The translations under genes and the position numbers were made by a program. Positions 52,837 through 62,297 of a stretch of DNA of 64,000 nt are shown piece after piece; within the stretch, counting starts at the first letter, position 1; each line of letters begins with the position of its first letter. This stretch comes from Virgibacillus profundi (GTDB lineage: Bacteria; Bacillota; Bacilli; Bacillales; Amphibacillaceae). The stretch is taken from NCBI RefSeq assembly GCF_002287375.1, contig NZ_NPOA01000009.1, positions 124,001-188,000 of the forward strand, in the 5' to 3' direction. The notes under the pieces were generated by a model, which was not told where the DNA came from, did no database searches, and worked only from the letters and a program-made list of their open reading frames with translations.

Positions 52837-53466
52837 ATGATTAAAATGGATATGCTGATCGACTGGGTTACGCAAATTATTATCTTTTTATTACTTGCAG
52901 CTATTATCGATTTATTAATTCCTGCAACCACTATGAAAAAATATATAAAGCTGGTAGTAGGTTTAATTTTAATATTAATTTTATTAAAACCAATTTTTTT
53001 CATTTTAAATATTGACATTGAACGTGCTTTGGAAACGTCATACTCACAGCTGCGTCAAGAAGGTACAAACAATGAATCTATAGAAAATTTAATCGAATTG
53101 CAAAAAAGTGAAATACAAGACTCACAAGACGCATATAAATTAGAACAAACGGCTGTCCATCTGAAAGACTTAGCAAAAGATGCATTAGTAGAGGACCATC
53201 AAGCAGAAATCATAGATATCAAGTTTATATTTGAAACAGAAAAGGATGTAGGATTTGAAAGCTTGGAAAAAGTCGTTGTTTATCTAAGAGAATTAGATGA
53301 TGGGGAGGGAGCAGTGAGTATAGTAGATGATGTTGTAATTAACACAGATGACCCTGTGGTGGATGAAGAAGGACAAGATGATGAGCAAATAGAGGAATTA
53401 TTGAGGAATGTGTGGGAGCTGCGCAATAAAGAATTAACAATCTCATGGGAGGGGGGGACATCTTGA
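52837..53466 (+). CDS. spoIIIAF: Stage III sporulation protein SpoIIIAF
   Basis: 209 aa with two N-terminal membrane helices (about 9-25 and 34-55) and a ring-building-motif-type acidic external domain. Start is 1 nt after the spoIIIAE stop. An internal ATG at 52846 (third codon on) is an alternative start. Confidence 0.93.
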   Translation: MIKMDMLIDWVTQIIIFLLLAAIIDLLIPATTMKKYIKLVVGLILILILLKPIFFILNIDIERALETSYSQLRQEGTNNESIENLIELQKSEIQDSQDAYKLEQTAVHLKDLAKDALVEDHQAEIIDIKFIFETEKDVGFESLEKVVVYLRELDDGEGAVSIVDDVVINTDDPVVDEEGQDDEQIEELLRNVWELRNKELTISWEGGTS

Positions 53467-54101
53467 AACTAAATTTCGAAAAATTCTTTCAGCAAAAAAA
53501 TGATGACGGTAAAAAAAAGCCACCATCAAAAAAAATCGGGTATATCATTATTCTTGGATTAGTTGGCCTATTACTGATAATACTCGGAAATGTATTTTCG
53601 TCACCTTCAGAACCAGGCAGTGATAATCAAATGGGTGTCCAAATCGAACAGGGAGAACAGGGAGTTCAGGAAACAAGTGCAGAGGAATCAGTGACTTCTG
53701 ATGTAGATGAGCTGGAGTCCAGCTATGAAAAAGATTTAGAAGCAATGCTTAATAAAATTCAGGGGGTTTCAGAAACAGAAGTTATGATTAATCTCGATTC
53801 CACAAATGTGAAAGTATATGAAAAGAATTTAATAAAGGGACAGCAGAAAACAGATGAATCAGATAAAAATGGTGGAACCAGGATAGTGGAAGATCACACA
53901 GAGGATTCACAAACGGTACTTGTAAGACAGGGTGATAAGGAAGTCCCGTTACTAAGGCAAACAAAGCGTCCGGAAGTAAGAGGCGTCTTTGTAGTCGCGA
54001 AAGGAGCTGACCATGCAACGGTAAAACAGTGGATGATTGAGGCAATATCACGTGTACTGGATGTTCCAACACATAGAGTTTCTGTAATGCCAAAGAATTA
54101 A
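53463..54101 (+). CDS. spoIIIAG: Stage III sporulation ring protein SpoIIIAG
   Basis: 212 aa with one membrane helix (about 27-45) and a ring-building motif domain (about 77-212: LEAMLNKIQGVSETEVMINL, a beta-rich insertion with DKEVPLL and RGVFVVAKGADHATVKQWMIEAISRVL). It forms a large ring in the intermembrane space. TTG 53463 is chosen, with GGAGGGGGG just upstream; the TTGA overlap with the spoIIIAF stop is 4 nt. Confidence 0.93.
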   Translation: MKLNFEKFFQQKNDDGKKKPPSKKIGYIIILGLVGLLLIILGNVFSSPSEPGSDNQMGVQIEQGEQGVQETSAEESVTSDVDELESSYEKDLEAMLNKIQGVSETEVMINLDSTNVKVYEKNLIKGQQKTDESDKNGGTRIVEDHTEDSQTVLVRQGDKEVPLLRQTKRPEVRGVFVVAKGADHATVKQWMIEAISRVLDVPTHRVSVMPKN

Positions 54102-54114
54102 GGAGGAAAAAATT

Positions 54115-54666
54115 ATGTTAAAAAAACAAACGGTATGGCTGTTAACAATGCTAAGTCTAATGATTGTATTGAGTGTCTATTACATGACCTCAGATATGGG
54201 AGACCAGGCATATGTTAATAATGGACAAGATGAATCTGAGGAAGCGGCTTCAGATTCAACCGAATCAGAGGATGGTACAACTGTTGATGACATTGCCAAT
54301 ATAGGGGGAGACGAGTTATATACTTCGATACGTATGGAGTTAGAGGACAGCAGAAGTACAGAAATAGAAAGGCTGGAGGAAATTGTAACCTCGGCTTCTG
54401 CTTCAATTGACGAAAAGGACAAAGCGTTAAAGGATATAGATGTTCTTGAGGAAGTATCTTCAAAAGAAAAAATACTGGAACAAACTATATCAGATGGTAC
54501 AGAATATGGGGATGTATTAGTACGTTCAGAGGAAGATAAAGTACATGTAAGTGTAATGGTTGATCAGTTATCCAATACAGAAGTGGTTAATATTATGCAG
54601 CTGGTAAGAGATGAGTTTGGTGAAATACCTGTAAACGTTGATTTACGTACAAACACAGACGAGTGA
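54115..54666 (+). CDS. spoIIIAH: Stage III sporulation ring protein SpoIIIAH
   Basis: 183 aa with one membrane helix (about 7-24), an acidic linker and a YscJ/FliF-like ring domain at about 75-183, ending VNIMQLVRDEFGEIPVNVDLRT. It binds forespore SpoIIQ across the septum. SD AAGGAGGAAAA. Last gene of the operon, followed by a terminator. Confidence 0.95.
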   Translation: MLKKQTVWLLTMLSLMIVLSVYYMTSDMGDQAYVNNGQDESEEAASDSTESEDGTTVDDIANIGGDELYTSIRMELEDSRSTEIERLEEIVTSASASIDEKDKALKDIDVLEEVSSKEKILEQTISDGTEYGDVLVRSEEDKVHVSVMVDQLSNTEVVNIMQLVRDEFGEIPVNVDLRTNTDE

Positions 54667-54678
54667 TAATAATGAAAT

Positions 54679-54713
54679 AAAATCCGAGCGGAAATTGCCG
54701 CTCGGATTTTTTA
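54679..54713 (+). terminator. Terminator of spoIIIA operon
   Basis: AAATCCGAGCGG/CCGCTCGGATTT stem followed by T-run. Confidence 0.93.
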
Positions 54714-54797
54714 TGGTACAATATGATAAACCAATCGCATTGCTGCTATAATATTGTTATAATTATTTAGTGAAAGCGTTTTAAAAAAGGGTTGTTT

Positions 54798-55270
54798 TGC
54801 ATAGATTGGGACTGCGCACTGCTCGTCCCATCAAAAGACTAGTTCTTATTCAACACCATAGTAGATATAAATTGCGAAATCGAGATTGATTCCAATAACA
54901 TGTGCTATTGCCATCGTCCGGGATCGCTGCGGGCGGATGCTTTCCGCGGGCACGGCCTTAGCCTCCTCGAGAAACCCACTCTGCGGGGTCTTCGGACACG
55001 TGCTATTCCCGCAGGAGTCACCGCCCTCCGCTCACCCGGACTGGTGGAGTGTTCAATACTTTGTACCAATTAATTTCATATGGTTCTTTGTCAATACTTG
55101 CAATTATAGCGGAGGAAACACATGGAGACTCCTGCGGGAGCAGAGGCCTAGATGAGACCCCAGAGAGCGGCAGCTCGAGGAGGCTCATCAGCCGCCCGCG
55201 GAAAGCGTAGTGTATTTCCGGAGCGATGGATTAAACCTGTTACCATTGATTTTCTTCACGGTTTATAGAA
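54798..55270. repeat. GC-rich composite inverted repeat, copy 2
   Basis: Reverse-orientation counterpart of 18397-18880; modules about 54915-55040 and 55109-55229, again inverted to each other around an AT-rich linker that matches copy 1. A GGGAC/GTCCC hairpin (54806-54829) lies at its left edge, as a diverged form does at the matching edge of copy 1. It fills most of the gene-free stretch 54714-55449. Frames inside it have no SD or family resemblance. Confidence 0.85.
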
Positions 55271-55357
55271 ACTACGAAAGTATAATAAGCAAAAAGTTTA
55301 TGAAAAGAGCCTAATAATGATGATATACATAGCTTTTTTTCTAGTTTTTGTTATGCC

Positions 55358-55420
55358 TTGATGTTTTATATCTGTTTGGCGTAAAATGTTAAGAGGAGTT
55401 ATTAGTACCTAATGACAAAA
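55358..55420 (+). promoter_or_regulatory. accBC promoter with possible FapR half-site
   Basis: TTGATG (55358-55363), 18-nt spacer, TAAAAT (55382-55387). Just downstream, TTAGTACCTA (55402-55411) matches the left half of the FapR operator that controls lipid synthesis genes in Bacillus. The right half (ATGACAAAA) matches poorly. Confidence 0.4.
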
Positions 55421-55449
55421 CGAAGCAATGATAATGAAGGGGTGCCGAA

Positions 55450-55953
55450 ATGTTAAAAGTACAGGAAATACGCGAAATAATAAAATTAATTGATCAATCT
55501 TCCATTAGTGAATTCACTTATGAAACAAATGGAACAACAGTATCAATGAAAAAAACAACTGAAAATAATAGTGTACAGACTGAAGGAAAGCCTATTCGAG
55601 TCATCGAGCATGAATCTGCAGAAACTGAAAAAACAGAAGTAAAAGTGAAACCGGAGGAAAGCAAGCCAGCTGATTCAGAACCTGAGGCCAAACAAGAAAG
55701 CATTGCAGATTATGATTATGAAATTGAATCACCAATGGTTGGAACGTTTTATATTGCATCAACACCGGAAAGTGATCCATTTGTAGCAAAAGGAAGTAAA
55801 GTTGAGAAAGATACAGTCGTGTGTATTGTTGAAGCAATGAAGTTATTTAATGAGATTGAAGCAGAGGTTTCAGGAGAAATTACTGAAATATTGGTTGAAG
55901 ACGGCGAATTGGTAGAATATGGTCAACCAATGTTTAGAGTAAAAGCAAAGTAG
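55450..55953 (+). CDS. accB: Biotin carboxyl carrier protein of acetyl-CoA carboxylase
   Basis: 167 aa. Variable N-terminal helix (1-40), flexible Glu/Pro-rich linker (45-88) and biotinyl domain with biotinylation site E-A-M-K-L-F (near 132-137). It carries carboxyl groups for malonyl-CoA synthesis. Immediately upstream of accC. Confidence 0.96.
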   Translation: MLKVQEIREIIKLIDQSSISEFTYETNGTTVSMKKTTENNSVQTEGKPIRVIEHESAETEKTEVKVKPEESKPADSEPEAKQESIADYDYEIESPMVGTFYIASTPESDPFVAKGSKVEKDTVVCIVEAMKLFNEIEAEVSGEITEILVEDGELVEYGQPMFRVKAK

Positions 55954-55966
55954 GGGGATGGAGCGC

Positions 55967-57325
55967 GTGATTAAGAAACTGTTAATAGCTAACAGGGGAG
56001 AGATCGCTGTTAGGATTATACGTGCATGCAAGGAATTAGACATCGAAACAGTAGCTGTATATTCACAAGCAGATAAAGAATCATTACATGTACAATTAGC
56101 TGATGAAGCATATTGTATTGGACCTACACTAAGTAAAGACAGCTACCTGAATTTTACGAATATAATGAGTGTAGCAACATTGACAGAGGTACAGGCAATC
56201 CATCCCGGGTATGGGTTTTTAGCGGAAAATGCCGACTTTGCCGAGATATGTAAGGCATGTAATATTATTTTTATTGGACCGACACCTGAAGCCATCCAAA
56301 AAATGGGTATTAAAGATGTTGCCAGGGAAACGATGAAGAATGCAAATGTACCCATTGTTCCAGGGTCTGATGGAATTATCGAAACTGAAGAAGAGGCAAA
56401 AGAAATAGCTGGTGAAATTGGTTATCCAGTTATTATAAAAGCTACTGCCGGTGGCGGTGGTAAAGGTATTCGTGTAGCCAAAACAGAAGAAGAATTAATC
56501 AATGGAATTAAAATAACACAAAAAGAAGCAGAAACAGCGTTTGGAAATCCTGGTGTTTATATTGAAAAATACATTGAAGACTTTAGACATGTAGAAATTC
56601 AAGTATTAGCTGATAAACATGGGAATGTAGTACACTTGGGAGAAAGAGATTGTACGATACAGAGAAGACTTCAGAAGCTGGTCGAAGAAACACCTTCACC
56701 TGCCATCACACCGGATATACGTAAAAAAATGGGCTCAGCATCGATAAAAGCAGCAGAAGCCGTTGGTTATGAAGGTGCTGGAACAATTGAATATATTTTT
56801 GACAGAAAGAGTAAAGAGTTCTATTTTATGGAAATGAATACCAGAATTCAGGTGGAACATCCCGTTACAGAAATGGTTACAGGTGTTGATTTAATTAAAG
56901 AGCAAATTAAAATTGCCAGTAATGAGAAGCTTTCCTTTAAGCAGGAAGATATTGAGTTTGAAGGATGGGCAATTGAATGTAGAATCAATGCTGAAAATCC
57001 TTTCAAAAATTTCATGCCTTCTGCGGGGGAAATTGAAATGTATTTAGCTCCTGGGGGATTAGGGGTAAGAGTGGATTCTGCAGCATATCCTGGTTATAGG
57101 ATCCCGCCTTATTATGATTCCATGATTGCTAAATTAATCACATATGCACCTACACGTGAAGAAGCTATCAAGCGTATGAAGCGGTCATTAGAGGAATTTG
57201 TAGTTGAGGGCATTCATACAACGATTCCATTTCATCGTTTAATTATGGAGCATGACGTTTTTGTGAAAGGTGATTTCAATACAAACTTTTTAGAAGATAA
57301 TCCAATCTTGGAATCAAAAGAGTAG
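55967..57325 (+). CDS. accC: Acetyl-CoA carboxylase, biotin carboxylase subunit
   Basis: About 452 aa ATP-grasp enzyme. [20 protein letters not shown] at the N-terminus, glycine loop [12 protein letters not shown] (near 158-169), [21 protein letters not shown] (near 227) and [19 protein letters not shown] (near 286). GTG 55967 gives the usual [11 protein letters not shown] start and has GGGGG nine nt upstream. ATG 55958 directly abuts that SD. Confidence 0.95.
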   Translation: MIKKLLIANRGEIAVRIIRACKELDIETVAVYSQADKESLHVQLADEAYCIGPTLSKDSYLNFTNIMSVATLTEVQAIHPGYGFLAENADFAEICKACNIIFIGPTPEAIQKMGIKDVARETMKNANVPIVPGSDGIIETEEEAKEIAGEIGYPVIIKATAGGGGKGIRVAKTEEELINGIKITQKEAETAFGNPGVYIEKYIEDFRHVEIQVLADKHGNVVHLGERDCTIQRRLQKLVEETPSPAITPDIRKKMGSASIKAAEAVGYEGAGTIEYIFDRKSKEFYFMEMNTRIQVEHPVTEMVTGVDLIKEQIKIASNEKLSFKQEDIEFEGWAIECRINAENPFKNFMPSAGEIEMYLAPGGLGVRVDSAAYPGYRIPPYYDSMIAKLITYAPTREEAIKRMKRSLEEFVVEGIHTTIPFHRLIMEHDVFVKGDFNTNFLEDNPILESKE

Positions 57326-57366
57326 ATATCGGGTGCTGTTTTAAGTATAAATAAAGGAGTGGGAAC

Positions 57367-57756
57367 ATGAGTGAACAACCTTTGTTAAATGTAAGTGAGG
57401 ATACAAGTTTAGGTAAAGTGGAAATTGCTCCTGAAGTTATTGAAGTGATTACAGGATTAGCTGCAACCGAAGTAGATGGTCTTTATGCCATGCGGGGCAA
57501 TTTTGCTTCCGGAGTTGTCGAACGGTTTGGCAAAAAGTCCCATAGCAAGGGTGTAAAAGTAGAATTAACTGATAATGGGATATTAATAGACCTATTTGTA
57601 GTATTAAATTTTGGGGTTTCCATTCCACAAGTTGCACAGCAATTGCAGACAAGCATTAGACAAACACTGAAAAACATGACTGCATTGGTGATAGATGAAA
57701 TTAATGTCCATGTTGTTGGAATCCAAATGGATATTACAGAAGATGACTCCGAATAG
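57367..57756 (+). CDS. yqhY: Asp23/Gls24 family protein YqhY
   Basis: 129 aa DUF322/Asp23 protein: GKVEIAPEVIEVITGLAATEVDG near 15-37 and VKVELTDNGILIDLFVVLNFGVSIPQVA near 62-90. YqhY is conserved beside accBC and has been linked genetically to acetyl-CoA carboxylase activity. Own terminator follows, so it is co-transcribed with accBC at most. Confidence 0.93.
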   Translation: MSEQPLLNVSEDTSLGKVEIAPEVIEVITGLAATEVDGLYAMRGNFASGVVERFGKKSHSKGVKVELTDNGILIDLFVVLNFGVSIPQVAQQLQTSIRQTLKNMTALVIDEINVHVVGIQMDITEDDSE

Positions 57757-57758
57757 TA

Positions 57759-57803
57759 ATCAAGGCCAAAGGATGTAATCCCTTTGGCCTTGATTTATTT
57801 TTA
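57759..57803 (+). terminator. Terminator of accBC-yqhY
   Basis: TCAAGGCCAAAGG/CCTTTGGCCTTGA stem followed by T-rich tract. Confidence 0.93.
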
Positions 57804-57874
57804 CATGAGATTCTAGCATCTGTTACTTAATCATGTTATTATTTGAAAGAGATATTTAAAAGGAGTTATGAAGA

Positions 57875-58255
57875 ATGAATCGACATAAAGCTAGGGAAAA
57901 GGCTTTTCAAATCCTATTTCAATTGGATATTAATGATAATGATCCAAAGGTGGCCATTCAGGAATTTTTGGAAATAGAAGAGGCTGATCAATTTTTAACA
58001 GACCTTGTAGAAGGTGTGACAACAAATAAAAATAATATTGATCAAATAATTGGGGATCATCTTGAGAATTGGTCTTTAGAGCGAATTGCATCGGTTGAAA
58101 AAACTATTTTAAGAATTGCAGCATTTGAGATGACCTATTTAGAGGATATTCCTGCAGGTGTTTCGATAAACGAGGCAGTAGAGTTAGGCAATACATATGG
58201 GGATGATAAATCCGGTAAGTTTATTAATGGTGTTCTATCCAAAATCATAGCATAA
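57875..58255 (+). CDS. nusB: Transcription antitermination factor NusB
   Basis: 126 aa helical NusB; RHKAREKAFQILFQLDIN at the N-terminus and the conserved LRIAAFEMTYLEDIPAGVSINEAVELGNTYGDDKSGKFINGVLSKI near the end. It binds boxA RNA with S10 for rRNA antitermination. First gene of a nusB-folD-xseA-xseB-ispA run. Confidence 0.96.
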   Translation: MNRHKAREKAFQILFQLDINDNDPKVAIQEFLEIEEADQFLTDLVEGVTTNKNNIDQIIGDHLENWSLERIASVEKTILRIAAFEMTYLEDIPAGVSINEAVELGNTYGDDKSGKFINGVLSKIIA

Positions 58256-58270
58256 AGGGGATGAATTCTT

Positions 58271-59122
58271 TTGGCGGCTACAATAATTAATGGGAAAGAA
58301 TTAGCACAAGAATTAAGACTAGGTATGAAAGATGAAGTAAAACAATTAAAGGAACAAGGTGTTACTCCACAATTAACTGTAGTATTGATCGGGGATAACC
58401 CTGCATCCAAATCTTATGTTAATGGTAAAAGAAAAGCATCAGATGAAGTAGGCATTTTATCAAATATCATTGAACTGCCTACATCGATAACTGAAGAAAA
58501 ACTTCTTCAGTTGATAAGTGAATTAAATAATGATCAGGATGTACATGGTATTTTAGTTCAACTTCCATTGCCTGAACATATAAAAGAACAACATATAATT
58601 GAAGCTATCGACCCGTCTAAAGACGTGGATGGTTTTCATCCTATAAATATAGGACGGATGATGACAGGGCAGGACACGTTGCTTCCATGCACACCTTATG
58701 GGATTATTACGATGCTTCAATCAAAAAACATTCAGATTGCCGGTAAGCATGCTGTTGTGATTGGAAGAAGTAATATCGTTGGTAAGCCTGTCGGGCAGTT
58801 ACTTTTGAATGAAAATGCAACAGTTACATATTGTCACTCAAAAACGCCGGATTTAAAATCATATACGAGGAATGCAGATATTTTGATTGTAGCTATGGGT
58901 ATACCTAATGTAATAAATGAGGACTACTTAAAAGACGATGCTATTGTAATAGATGTTGGTATAAATCGGGTGAATGGTTCTTTAACGGGTGATGTTGATT
59001 TCGAAAGTGCTAAAAATAAAGCAGCGTATATAACACCGGTTCCAAAGGGTGTAGGGCCAATGACAATTGCGATGCTTTTGAAAAATACGATAAAAGCTGC
59101 TAAAGGACTGTCTGATAATTGA
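58271..59122 (+). CDS. folD: Bifunctional methylene-THF dehydrogenase/cyclohydrolase FolD
   Basis: 283 aa. YVNGKRKASDEVGI with the catalytic Lys (near 54), VQLPLPEHI and D-G-F-H-P signature, NADP-binding VVIGRSNIVGKPVGQLL (near 160-176) and PVPKGVGPMT near 257. TTG start at 58271 with AAAGGGGAT upstream. Supplies one-carbon folates also fed by gcvT and yqgN products. Overlaps xseA by 4 nt. Confidence 0.95.
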   Translation: MAATIINGKELAQELRLGMKDEVKQLKEQGVTPQLTVVLIGDNPASKSYVNGKRKASDEVGILSNIIELPTSITEEKLLQLISELNNDQDVHGILVQLPLPEHIKEQHIIEAIDPSKDVDGFHPINIGRMMTGQDTLLPCTPYGIITMLQSKNIQIAGKHAVVIGRSNIVGKPVGQLLLNENATVTYCHSKTPDLKSYTRNADILIVAMGIPNVINEDYLKDDAIVIDVGINRVNGSLTGDVDFESAKNKAAYITPVPKGVGPMTIAMLLKNTIKAAKGLSDN

Positions 59123-60468
59123 AGGATAATTATTTAACAGTCACTGCACTAACGAAGTACATTAAACGTAAAATTGACACAGACCCACATTTAAAAAATA
59201 TTTGGCTAAAAGGTGAAATTTCTAATTTTAAGCACCATAGTCGCGGACATATGTATTTAACTATTAAGGATGAACAAACACGATTGCAGGCTGTTATGTT
59301 TGCCGGGAATAACCGATCACTGAAATTCAATCCTGAAAATGGAATGAAAGTACTTATTAAAGGTGAAATAAGCGTATTTGAACCATATGGACAGTATCAG
59401 TTATATATCCAGCAAATGGAGCCTGATGGGATTGGTGCCCTTTACTTAGCTTTTGAACAATTAAAGGAAAAGTTGCATAAACAGGGTTTGTTTGATCCGA
59501 TTCATAAAAAGAAAATCCCTTTATATCCCCGTCATATAGGGGTTATCACATCTCCAACTGGTGCTGCAGTAAGGGATATAATTACAACGATAAAAAGAAG
59601 ATATCCAATTGTTACTGTTACAGTTATTCCAGTTCTTGTCCAGGGAACAAATGCAGTTTCTTCCATAAAAGAGGCGATTAGGATTGCCAATAATAAAGAG
59701 ATTTTTGATGTTTTGATTGTTGGACGAGGCGGAGGATCCATAGAAGAATTATGGAGTTTTAATGAAGAACCTGTGGCACAGGCTATTTTTCATTCCAAAG
59801 TTCCCATCATTTCCGCTGTTGGACATGAAACTGATATTACCATCAGCGATTTCGTTGCTGACTTGCGTGCTCCAACACCAACCGGAGCAGCGGAGCTTGC
59901 CGTACCATCCCAATTAGAATTAAAGGATAAAATTTCTAATTTGAAAAAATTCCTTATTAGAGATTTAGATGGGCACCTGGTAAATAATAAAAAGCATTTA
60001 CAAAGGTTGAAACAATCCTATGCATTTCGTTATCCTGAGCAGCTGTTAAAGCAAAAGGAACAGGAATTGGACAAGCATGTTGAAAACATTCAGAAGTCAA
60101 CAATTAATCATGTTAAACAGCAAACAAAAGCTTATTCAAACTTAAATGCCCGTTTACAGGCCCAGCATCCCAAAAAGCAAGTGGAACAGTTTCAAAAGAG
60201 ATTAAACCAGCTAAACAAGCAACAGGCTTATTATATGTCGCAAGTTATGGAAATCAAATCAATACAATTAAAAAATATAATAGAAAAACTTACGTTATTG
60301 AATCCATTGGAAATAATGAAACGTGGTTTTGCTTTACCTTACACTTCCAATGGAGAAATAATAAAATCAAGTAAACAAGTTAAGCAACAGGATATTATTA
60401 CAGTAAATCTGCATGATGGAAGTTTGAATTGCGAGGTCATTCAAATAGAGGGGGATAATAATGAGTAA
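59119..60468 (+). CDS. xseA: Exodeoxyribonuclease VII large subunit
   Basis: 449 aa. N-terminal OB-fold (YLTVTALTKYIKRKIDTDPHL..VWLKGEISNF-like), catalytic segment GVITSPTGAAVRDI, VGRGGGSIEELWSFN and SAVGHETDITISDFVADLRAPTPTGAAE, then long coiled coil. TTG start 59119 overlaps the folD stop (TTGA). The enzyme degrades single-stranded DNA with XseB. Confidence 0.95.
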   Translation: MKDNYLTVTALTKYIKRKIDTDPHLKNIWLKGEISNFKHHSRGHMYLTIKDEQTRLQAVMFAGNNRSLKFNPENGMKVLIKGEISVFEPYGQYQLYIQQMEPDGIGALYLAFEQLKEKLHKQGLFDPIHKKKIPLYPRHIGVITSPTGAAVRDIITTIKRRYPIVTVTVIPVLVQGTNAVSSIKEAIRIANNKEIFDVLIVGRGGGSIEELWSFNEEPVAQAIFHSKVPIISAVGHETDITISDFVADLRAPTPTGAAELAVPSQLELKDKISNLKKFLIRDLDGHLVNNKKHLQRLKQSYAFRYPEQLLKQKEQELDKHVENIQKSTINHVKQQTKAYSNLNARLQAQHPKKQVEQFQKRLNQLNKQQAYYMSQVMEIKSIQLKNIIEKLTLLNPLEIMKRGFALPYTSNGEIIKSSKQVKQQDIITVNLHDGSLNCEVIQIEGDNNE

Positions 60469-60694
60469 AACGGAAGAACTTAGTTTTGAAGAAGCAATGG
60501 AGCAGTTGGAAAATATTGTTGAAAAACTGGAGACAGGTGATGTTCCATTAGAAAAAGCAATCAACTATTATCAGGATGGTATGAATCTTTCTAAAATATG
60601 CAACGATAAGCTTACCAGCATACAAACAAAAATGACACAAATAATGAATGAACAGGGAGATATGGAACCTTTTGAAATACAGGAGGAAGAATAA
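60461..60694 (+). CDS. xseB: Exodeoxyribonuclease VII small subunit
   Basis: 77 aa two-helix protein with LSFEEAMEQLENIVEKLETGDVPLEKAI..YYQDGMNL, the XseB signature. Overlaps xseA by 8 nt and is followed 2 nt later by ispA. Confidence 0.95.
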   Translation: MSKTEELSFEEAMEQLENIVEKLETGDVPLEKAINYYQDGMNLSKICNDKLTSIQTKMTQIMNEQGDMEPFEIQEEE

Positions 60695-60696
60695 TC

Positions 60697-61581
60697 GTGA
60701 ATGAAGCCCTTACTAACTATCTGGATAATCACAGAAGAACCATTCAGGTTGAACTAACTAAATATATACATGAGTTATCTATTCCAGAACAATTAAAAGA
60801 GTCAATGCTTTATTCCATAGATGCCGGGGGAAAACGACTTCGTCCAATTTTGCTATTTGCAAGCTATGAGACCTATGCCAGTGACTTTTCCAAAGTACTT
60901 TCTTCAGCAGTTGCTCTTGAAATGATTCATACATATTCGCTTATCCATGATGATTTACCTGCAATGGATAATGATGATTTTCGCAGGGGGATGCCTACAA
61001 ATCATAAGGCATTCGATGAAGCGACAGCTATACTGGCTGGAGATGCTCTATTAACATATAGTTTTGAAATTATTTCGAATGACTCCAATTTAGAAGCTGA
61101 ACAAAAAGTGGAACTTATTAAAATGCTAGCAAACACAAGTGGACCAAGCGGTATGGTTGGTGGACAAATCCTGGATATGCAAGCAGAATTAAATCCTGTT
61201 TCACTTGAAGAACTTGAAAATATTCATGCACTTAAAACAGGTGAACTTGTCAGGTTTGCTGTATATGCAGGTGCATATTTAGGAAATGCCTCAAAAGATA
61301 AACTGCAAGCGTTAAATGATTTTGCTTATTACTTAGGATTGATCTTTCAAGTGCAGGATGACATTTTGGATGTCACTGGAGATTCGGCTAAAATAGGAAA
61401 ATCTGTCGGCAGTGATGAAAATAATCAGAAAAGCACATTTCCGAAGCTTTTAGGGCTGGACGGGGCAATTGAACAAAAGAATAATTATGTTAAAAAAGCA
61501 AAAAACGCCTTAATACTAGCGGATGCAGAAAACTCCTATTTAATGATGCTAACAGATCATTTTAGCCAGAGGGACCATTAA
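60697..61581 (+). CDS. ispA: Polyprenyl (farnesyl/geranylgeranyl) diphosphate synthase
   Basis: 294 aa trans-prenyltransferase. First aspartate-rich motif DDLPAMDNDDFRRG (near 86-99) and second DDILDVTGD (near 223-231), plus GGKRLRP near 45. Condenses IPP with DMAPP to C15/C20 chains. GTG 60697 follows CAGGAGGAAG. The dxs gene that follows ispA in B. subtilis is absent here; OLE RNA and oapA follow instead. Confidence 0.95.
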   Translation: MNEALTNYLDNHRRTIQVELTKYIHELSIPEQLKESMLYSIDAGGKRLRPILLFASYETYASDFSKVLSSAVALEMIHTYSLIHDDLPAMDNDDFRRGMPTNHKAFDEATAILAGDALLTYSFEIISNDSNLEAEQKVELIKMLANTSGPSGMVGGQILDMQAELNPVSLEELENIHALKTGELVRFAVYAGAYLGNASKDKLQALNDFAYYLGLIFQVQDDILDVTGDSAKIGKSVGSDENNQKSTFPKLLGLDGAIEQKNNYVKKAKNALILADAENSYLMMLTDHFSQRDH

Positions 61582-61634
61582 TCGTGAACATGAATCTCCA
61601 CTAACAGGAAATAGAATTTTTTCATATAATATGT

Positions 61635-61640
61635 TATAAT
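61635..61640 (+). promoter_or_regulatory. -10 element of OLE RNA promoter
   Basis: TATAAT at 61635-61640, about 7 nt before the predicted 5' end of OLE RNA. The -35 is not convincing, so OLE may also be read from the ispA operon. Confidence 0.5.
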
Positions 61641-61644
61641 TAGT

Positions 61645-62259
61645 GTATAAAAGGAATGGTGCAGTATTCTAGTCAGTCCTCCGTTCCTGAAGGCGGGCCT
61701 AAAAATCTGCCAAAGGGCATATCGATGAAGTTCCTTGTGTAGGCTTGAGGCGCCCAGCCTTGGGTTTATGCTGGGAGTTAAGGATTTTGGGCGATCCACA
61801 AAGGCATGTGGGCGTTGACCCGATTTCCGCGGAGGCCCATCTCTGTAGTGGCGACTAAGCCTAGGAGTCATTATGGAATGGGGTATGAACCTGCACAATT
61901 GGTAAGGGATACCTTAAATGCAGCGTAGCCTGCCTTGAGTGGTATATGAGGGGATTAGAGTCTAAATAATAACGTTAGGTGGCCACTAATTTATTATTTA
62001 TTTTCACTTCTATGAAATCATTACTGCAAAAGAGGCTAGGGAACGGTTAAAGACTGTTGGAGGAAATCTCCTAGACTGTTCGAAGACTTTTAAAAGGGAT
62101 TATAGTGTGGACTAAGTGGTAATCCAGTCTGGCTTTTGGTGACAAAGCCAAGATGGACTTAAAGGGGAACCGCCTTTATGGCAACATAGGGTATCTATCT
62201 GGGAAAACCTACTGGACCTAAGCCGCAGTTTTTACCTTTTAAATGACCATTCCTTATAC
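61645..62259 (+). ncRNA. ole: OLE RNA (ornate, large, extremophilic)
   Basis: About 615 nt between ispA and oapA, with no plausible coding frame. The ends pair: GTATAA..GGAATGGT (61645-61660) with ACCATTCCTTATAC (62246-62259). Within it are many G/C-rich hairpins, e.g. GCGCCCAGCC..GGCTGGG-type arms and GGGCGTTGACCCG, in an AT-rich setting. Length, closing stem, location in the isoprenoid operon and the following oapA are the hallmarks of OLE RNA. The RNA associates with OapA at the membrane and is linked to stress tolerance (cold, alcohol, Mg2+ in B. halodurans). Confidence 0.92.
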
Positions 62260-62297
62260 ATATTATATAATGTAAATACTAAGTTTCGAGGTATCAG

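Noticed and set aside
54886-55155. 89-aa plus-strand open frame in the second GC-rich block
   Set aside because: Same repeat as above; no SD and no protein-like conservation between copies.
55958-55966. ATG 55958 as accC start
   Set aside because: It directly abuts the GGGGG SD; GTG 55967 has normal spacing and gives the family-typical N-terminus.
61578-61898. 106-aa minus-strand frame at the start of OLE RNA
   Set aside because: Antisense to a structured RNA, Arg/Pro/His-rich composition, no SD.
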